Part shown: one piece after another, positions 59,255 through 64,000 of the stretch | Layout: every line of letters begins with the position of its first letter | How positions within the stretch are numbered: position 1 is the stretch's first letter | Origin: Lethocerus indicus | Taxonomy: Eukaryota; Arthropoda; Insecta; Hemiptera; Belostomatidae | Reading direction: 5' to 3' | Assembly (NCBI GenBank): GCA_019843655.1 | Contig: JACDQD010000006.1 | Location: forward strand, 26,864,246-26,928,245 | DNA: 64,000 nt | Made by a program: the position numbers and the translations under genes | The notes under the pieces: model-generated | What the model was told of the DNA's origin: nothing | What the model saw: the letters and a program-made list of their open reading frames with translations, nothing else | Database searches by the model: none

Positions 59255-59266
59255 AATTATTTTTCG
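59255..59266. repeat. Target-site duplication, left copy
   Basis: AATTATTTTTCG, matching AATAATTTTTCG at 59574-59585 with one mismatch. Confidence 0.55.
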
Positions 59267-59573
59267 TTTAAATCGTCTCCTCTCGCTGGTTTGGTCTTTT
59301 GCTAGACCGGTTTCGGCTGTTCGCCATCTTCAGTAGCGGTGTTATTCAGTTTTGGCACTTTGGATGTTTTTTGGCCATCCTCACTGCACTGTCACTGTCA
59401 CTTGTACTCTGGTGGTTGTCCGTGTGACAAACGAAAAAAACCAACCTTCAAACCCAAATGAGACCAAAAAAAACAGACAACCACCACAGTACAAGCTACT
59501 GAAGATGGCGAGCAGCCGAAATCAGCAAAAGACCAAACCGGCGAGAGGAGACAGTAGCACGACCAGTCTACGA
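59267..59573. mobile_element. Foldback Penelope-like element
   Basis: Left arm from TCGTCTCCTCTCGCTGGTTT, right arm to GCGAGAGGAGACAGTAGCAC and a short-end-like CCAGTCTACGA. A 12-bp near-identical direct repeat flanks it. The left antisense core (59301-59337) is intact. The right core lost ten bases after GAAA, so its cleavage site is gone. The spacer is A-rich. Confidence 0.85.
59301..59337 (-). ncRNA. Hammerhead ribozyme motif
   Basis: Minus strand: GCTA, CTGAAGA, U, GGC-GAACA-GCC, GAAA, CCGGTC, TAGC. The stem II loop differs by one base from other copies, while the stem is kept. Confidence 0.6.
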
Positions 59574-59585
59574 AATAATTTTTCG

Positions 59586-60751
59586 ATCCGGTTTGTTTCT
59601 TAAAATGATGGCTGTTGATATATTTCTGAACACTTTTGACGTTTTCACTTTCTTCGGTCGCGCAAGTGTCGACACTGAGCTTTCTCCGGTCCGCAAATTG
59701 GGAAAAGGAAAAGAAAGTCGGCTCTGGGGAAAAACCGAGTCCGGGGATTTCACGAATTTTCAGTCGAGAAATAGATAGATTTCTCAGGAATTTTTTTAAA
59801 AATTTATTTATTGAAATTTGAATGTAATTTTGGATTCTTACAGCTATTGTAAAAAGTGTGGCGGTACATCTCCGGGGAGAAGTTCCAAAAGCGGTGTAGA
59901 CGGACGCAGTCGATAAGAAACTATGCCGCGACTGGTCCGTTATTCATTCAAACACAGTCACCAAATTGGTTTTATGATAATCTTAACAAAGTCTATTGAA
60001 TGAGAGGAAGGTCAGTGGAAAAACAGATAATTTCGCTTTTCAAAACACTTCGGCTCGTCCGTCTACAAACTTTAGTATTCCCTGGATAAAAAATAATTTG
60101 AGAATTATTCCTGCCTGTTGGTATATCGTCACTGGTATTAGCACGAAATCTTCACACCCCAGTAAACTCTCCTTAGCGTTCTGCTAGCGACAGGCCGAAT
60201 TAACGAAAGTTCAACTCCGAAAGTTTGATCGAAAACCCGTAGTGAAAAAAGTTTTTCTTCTAACGTCGGCCGAACTCATTTCGGGCTTCATTTGTAGCCG
60301 CCGGATGTTATCCGGCCCCCTTTGGAAAATCTTCAATTGAACCGTTTATAGTTTCGGCTCTCGGCTTCAATTATACTGGGCAGATAGAAACGCGGATTAA
60401 GCTCAGTCACGTGCCCGCTTCTCGCCGGACTTTTGTTCTTCTTCAGCTTTCCATTGAGATTTTATAACGGTGCGAAAATGCGGTGCAGTTTTACTTTTAT
60501 TTCGACCGCGTTCTCTTTTTCACTTTCGGTTCCACAATTAGACGGTTTTCTTTTCGATATAATCACTTACAATTGGAAACAGGTGGAGGTTTCGAAAATT
60601 GCAGTGGAATGCATTGAAATGCAATGAATTGAAGGACTGACAGTGGAAAACATGAAAAAAATCATTCTCGTTACCAACTACTCGAAGGAAACAAACCTAA
60701 TTAACAAAATATAACACAGCAAAAAATACAATTACACCTAATACACTTGTA
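59586..60751. other. Non-coding stretch
   Basis: No gene supported. Overlapping open frames of about 61 codons at 59568-59821 show no motif. Confidence 0.5.
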
Positions 60752-60890
60752 CTAGTACAAGTGTGACAGTGACAGTGCAGTGAGGATGCCCGAAAAACAT
60801 CCAAAGTGCCAACAGTCTACTGAAGGTGGCGAGCGTCTGAAAGACCGGTCTAGCAAAAGACCGGCGAGAGGAGGCAGAAACACCTACAAA
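60752..60890 (+). mobile_element. Foldback Penelope-like element, right arm only
   Basis: From TAGTACAAGTGTGACAGTGA through ACATCCAAAGTGCCAACAG. The core is degraded (CTGAAGG, GCGTCTGAAAGACC) and the element ends GCGAGAGGAGGCAGAAACAC. No left arm. Confidence 0.75.
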
Positions 60891-60951
60891 AAATACTATG
60901 GTGATATTGATGTAACCAGGGATTTTTGTATTCCGTAACACTGTGAATATA

Positions 60952-61115
60952 TTAGGTGTACACAAAAGTAATCGACAATTTGATAAGATGTATTTCGGTC
61001 TTGAGGAGTTCTTCAAGAGGGGAATCGAAAATTTGCCGGAAACGTGGCAGAGAGCTGTCGATAATATTCGTGAATATATAGTAGATTAATAATTAAAGTT
61101 TCCTTTTTAACAGAA
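60952..61115 (+). mobile_element. mariner-type MITE with transposase tail, copy D
   Basis: The left end TTAGGTGTACACAAAAGTAA follows a TA. The transposase tail is clear (EEFFKRGIENLPETWQR, then a stop after the EYIVD segment), but the right inverted end is missing. Confidence 0.8.
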
Positions 61116-62288
61116 CTCCCCAAAGAAATAAAGAGTAGAAAAAATAAACAGCCTGAATTATTTGCTATTAGCCTAGATTCAGTAGTATAGCGTTCAGAAA
61201 TTGCAGGTTTAATGGATATTTATTTCTACTAAGTTAATGCCGAGTTGCTCTCGACGGCGGTTGTTGTTCGCCACGGTCCAGGGAGCGCTCCAGAGTTTTT
61301 TCGGATTTACTTTCGGACAGTGGCCACAATGAATTTGTGCGGAATTAATGGTCCACGGAACGGTCTCCACGCTCCATTCGCCGGTCTCCAACCGTCGGAG
61401 ACGTTTATATTTGAACCGGATGATTGATGGATTCGTCCTCTTCTGGTTCCACTTGAGGGGTGGGGCGCTCATTGATCCCTTTTCGTCGGACCGTCGGTGC
61501 ATTTCACGGTTTATTAATTCCTATCGTAAATGTTTTATTTATTTCACTCAGTCTATTTCACTTCTCCCTCACGGTCTCTGCTTCTGTGGCGGTAGCTGTG
61601 ACCGATTGTCAGTTGTGTTCAATATCTGATATTTGAGTACGCGTAAATACACCCCTCGGCTTTATAATTTAACCAATTAATAATGCCGAGGCACGGTTTC
61701 GATTATAATTCCGTTGTTGTTATTGTTGACCCGACAAATGTTGCCAGCGCGCGGAAGGGTCCGAAACAACCCCACGAACACTCGTTAATGTGTTTCGCAG
61801 ACAGATATTAATTGGGAGATTCACCCTCACCGTTAAACCTCCCCCTCGTTTTCACCCCCTTTGACAGTGCGCTGACCCTCAATCAGCCTGATAAGGCACG
61901 GTTTGTCTGTGATAAACTGACATGTACATAGTACATACACCTATACATAATGGGGAAGGTTGTATCTTTCACAGTATAGTGCTATATTCTTGTTTTTTCA
62001 CAAAACTCTGTCTACAGTGTAAGTCGGAAAATAAACAATAGATTTAACTGAATTTTTAGAATTTAACAAATTTTTATGCAACAAACTTACTTTAGTTTTA
62101 GCCAGAATTATCAATTGCTTAAGACCGCATTGGACTTGATTTTTCCCATCAATTTAACAGTCCAAACTGTTTCTCGTACCATTGTCGCTATTGCACCGAT
62201 CTTGTTTCCTCTTTACTGGCGTATCTGTGTATAGTCGTTATCTGGTCCGCTGATAAAGAGGGACTTTGTCGGATGAGGGTTCTGGAGG
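61116..62288. other. Non-coding stretch upstream of the candidate first exon
   Basis: Open frames at 61209-61629 on both strands overlap and lack motifs. No TATA box is evident before 62289. Confidence 0.45.
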
Positions 62289-62336
62289 ATGGCGGACGTG
62301 GATACCGCCTGTCACTTGAGACGCCGGTCGTGCCAG
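62289..62336 (+). CDS. Candidate first coding exon (tentative)
   Basis: ATG in a favourable context (GGAGG before, GCG after), with an in-frame stop just upstream at 62274. It encodes 16 residues, MADVDTACHLRRRSCQ, and ends in CAG followed by GTACAA, an acceptable splice donor. It ends in phase 0, and the exon from 63781 opens in phase 0, so joining them across a 1.44-kb intron keeps one frame. No protein similarity is recognised for so short a piece. It could be chance, since the frame also stays open past the donor to 62489. It is the nearest plausible partner for the downstream exon. Confidence 0.3.
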
Positions 62337-63780
62337 GTACAAAAAAAGGTATTTCGGTCTGAAATACAGCGCTCCATTAGGGGAAGATTGGATTTCATTA
62401 CTCCGAACGATGGGGGAGTCTTCGATTATTCGGGCGAAACCTCTTCTCCAGACAATACGCCCGAGAGAGCATTATTATGCCCCGGGTAAAAACCTTCAAT
62501 TCTTTTCATTTTATGATGCTGGAAGTTTAAAATTTGGGAACAAAAATTAATTCATAGAGAGTTTTAATGATTCGGGGTAGCGTTATGAATTCTGCGTGTT
62601 TTTATTGGTTTATTTTTTTTTAATGGAAAGTACATTAAATCATCCTTCTTCAATGTTTACTCGTAGAAGATAGAATCAGGATCCGAGCAATAGTTCATCC
62701 CGACGTCCCCTCTTCTTCCAACGGTTTAGGGGCGTTTTCCCTCCTCTGTCTGCGAACTAAATCCTTACTAATTCCCCGCGTCTAAAGCGGGGGCGGGTTG
62801 GTGCCCTCCAACATGACTCACCAGTCTCCTCCTGTTCAACATCCCGCCTCATCATCCCCCATCAGTTTCCCTCGAGTCGGCCTTACGGTCAGTGTCCATC
62901 CTAGTCCAAACCCACCCTGATACAACGCTAGGTGTTAATACCGCGAATTCATGTGATGAAATGTCGATTGGACGAAAGCAGACATCCTTATGACAAATTT
63001 TAGAGATAGTAAGTAGTGTTCCCAAACTGGAGTTTTTTTCGAAGACTACACGATGGTTTAAGGTGGGCCTTATCTGCGTTATACAAGCCTCTCTCTTATC
63101 TCTTTGCGTAACTATTTACAGATTGGCCAGCTAATTATACGCAATTAAATTCATTTATTCCATTTTGCTGTTGTAAAGGCACGTGGCTCGTTTGTTGTAA
63201 AATTGTACGACGTAGATGTTTTATTTTTCCAATGAATTCCATTTTGAGCTAATAAACCGATGTATACATAATCATAGTTTGCTGTTAGCAGCTTCGATCC
63301 CATTCAGTCGATTTTTTACTACTATTCACACTGTTGTTTCATCCTAAATTGTTTCATTAAAACTAGAAATTTGAAATTTCCCGAAGTCATTTTTGCGGTA
63401 TATGATCTAATCCAAAAGGACGATGACTTGAAATGAGATCATTGAAGGAGTTTAATGTGCGCTCATGACTCATCATTGCCGTTATTCAGGGAATGTCACA
63501 CGTCGAAAAGTGACACTTGCAATGTCCGCCCCCCCTAATGCAGCTTAATATCTCGGCGAGGTTGTTGTCATTTGTGCACTCGCTAGAAACCTCTTTTTTT
63601 CTGTTCAGGACGTCATCTTTAAAAGCTATTTAGGAAGCCGCCGATTAAAGGTATTATCGTTTAAGGATGACGTACAATTTCTTTTTCATTTTTTTCACCA
63701 AATTTGTCTCATTTCTCGGGCTCGATTAACTGGAAAATGTATTTTTTATTATTTTAATAGAGTGTTATATGTTGTTGCAG
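62337..63780 (+). other. Presumed intron
   Basis: An AT-rich stretch between the candidate first exon and the acceptor at 63780. It ends in TTTTTTATTATTTTAATAG and, 20 bases later, GTTGTTGCAG. Both AGs are possible acceptors. No repeats recognised. Confidence 0.4.
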
Positions 63781-64000
63781 GCTTCAGGGGAGAGCAGGAT
63801 CCCCGTGTTGGGGAAGACGGTGTCGCCGACGCCGCTGAGCTCTCGGCTGGTGAGCCTGTCGCACAAGGTGCGCGCCCACCTCACCAGTAGCCAGGGCCAG
63901 GGCCAGGGCCAGCCGGCCGACCCGCCCAAGATCAGGTCCGGCTCCTCGGGGGGGATGCTACTGGGCTTCCTCGGACCGGGATCCAGGAGTAAGGCCTCCA
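63781..64000 (+). CDS. Internal exon of an unidentified host gene, partial at window edge
   Basis: Follows an acceptor (TGTTGTTGCAG) and is open for 73 codons in one frame, while the other two forward frames hit stops. Base composition jumps to strongly GC-rich with G/C at most third positions, unlike everything upstream. The product begins ASGESRIPVLGKTVSPTPLS, then SRLVSLSHKVRAHL, a (QG)4 tract from a CAGGGC repeat, and a Ser/Gly-rich tail. SRIP fits the S-x-I-P motif by which many microtubule plus-end proteins bind EB1, set in a basic, Ser/Pro-rich context. That is only a hint at a cytoskeletal adaptor, and I do not recognise the family. A possible donor GTAAGG at 63989 would end the exon at 63988. 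Otherwise it continues past the window. Confidence 0.7.

Noticed and set aside
1..64000. CRISPR arrays, operons, bacterial promoters or terminators
   Set aside because: No regularly spaced direct repeats, no dense coding and no ribosome-binding pattern. The sequence is eukaryotic in all respects.

Overview
The window is an AT-rich, gene-poor stretch of an animal genome, most likely an arthropod and probably an insect. The evidence is the repeat fauna: mariner-type MITEs with mellifera-like ends, 3' ends of Jockey-clade LINEs, a TTAA-flanked piggyBac-like MITE and a family of Penelope-like short elements. I cannot name the species. There are no prokaryotic features and no run of real genes. 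Open frames longer than about 60 codons scattered through the window lack recognisable domains, and most look like chance.

Host coding sequence is visible only at the right edge. A GC-rich open segment from 63781 follows a good splice acceptor and encodes a low-complexity, basic and Ser/Gly/Pro-rich stretch with an S-x-I-P tetrapeptide. A short candidate first exon at 62289-62336 starts MADVDTAC, ends at a CAG|GT donor and is phase-compatible with it. The rest of the window would then be upstream intergenic DNA. If that exon is false, the rest could be one very long intron.

The most striking content is a family of about a dozen short palindromic elements (2.4, 5.8, 26.8, 28.3, 29.7, 32.9, 40.9, 45.0, 53.5, 56.6, 59.3 and 60.8 kb, plus fragments). 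Each inverted arm carries a sequence that fits the core of a minimal type I hammerhead ribozyme: stem I CGCTA/TAGCG, CTGAAGA, stem II GGC/GCC, GAAA, a tiny palindromic stem III, and cleavage after GGTC. The elements have one short and one long end and are flanked by direct repeats of variable length (11-18 bp). One copy (32.9 kb) still holds a broken reading frame resembling the C-terminal part of Penelope-type GIY-YIG proteins. Together these suggest a non-autonomous, foldback Penelope-like element with two divergent hammerheads.

Layout: 0-15 kb holds two degraded foldback elements, one LINE end and one TTAA MITE. 15-28 kb is the densest repeat region, with several MITEs, a 2.1-kb-spaced inverted repeat and a MITE nested in a foldback element. 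28-34 kb holds the best ribozyme-bearing elements. 35-49 kb has one TTAA MITE, two LINE ends and two foldback elements. 49-61 kb has four further foldback elements and one mariner MITE. The right end carries the candidate host exons. Repeat age varies: some direct repeats are still perfect, while other copies have lost an arm or carry inserts.
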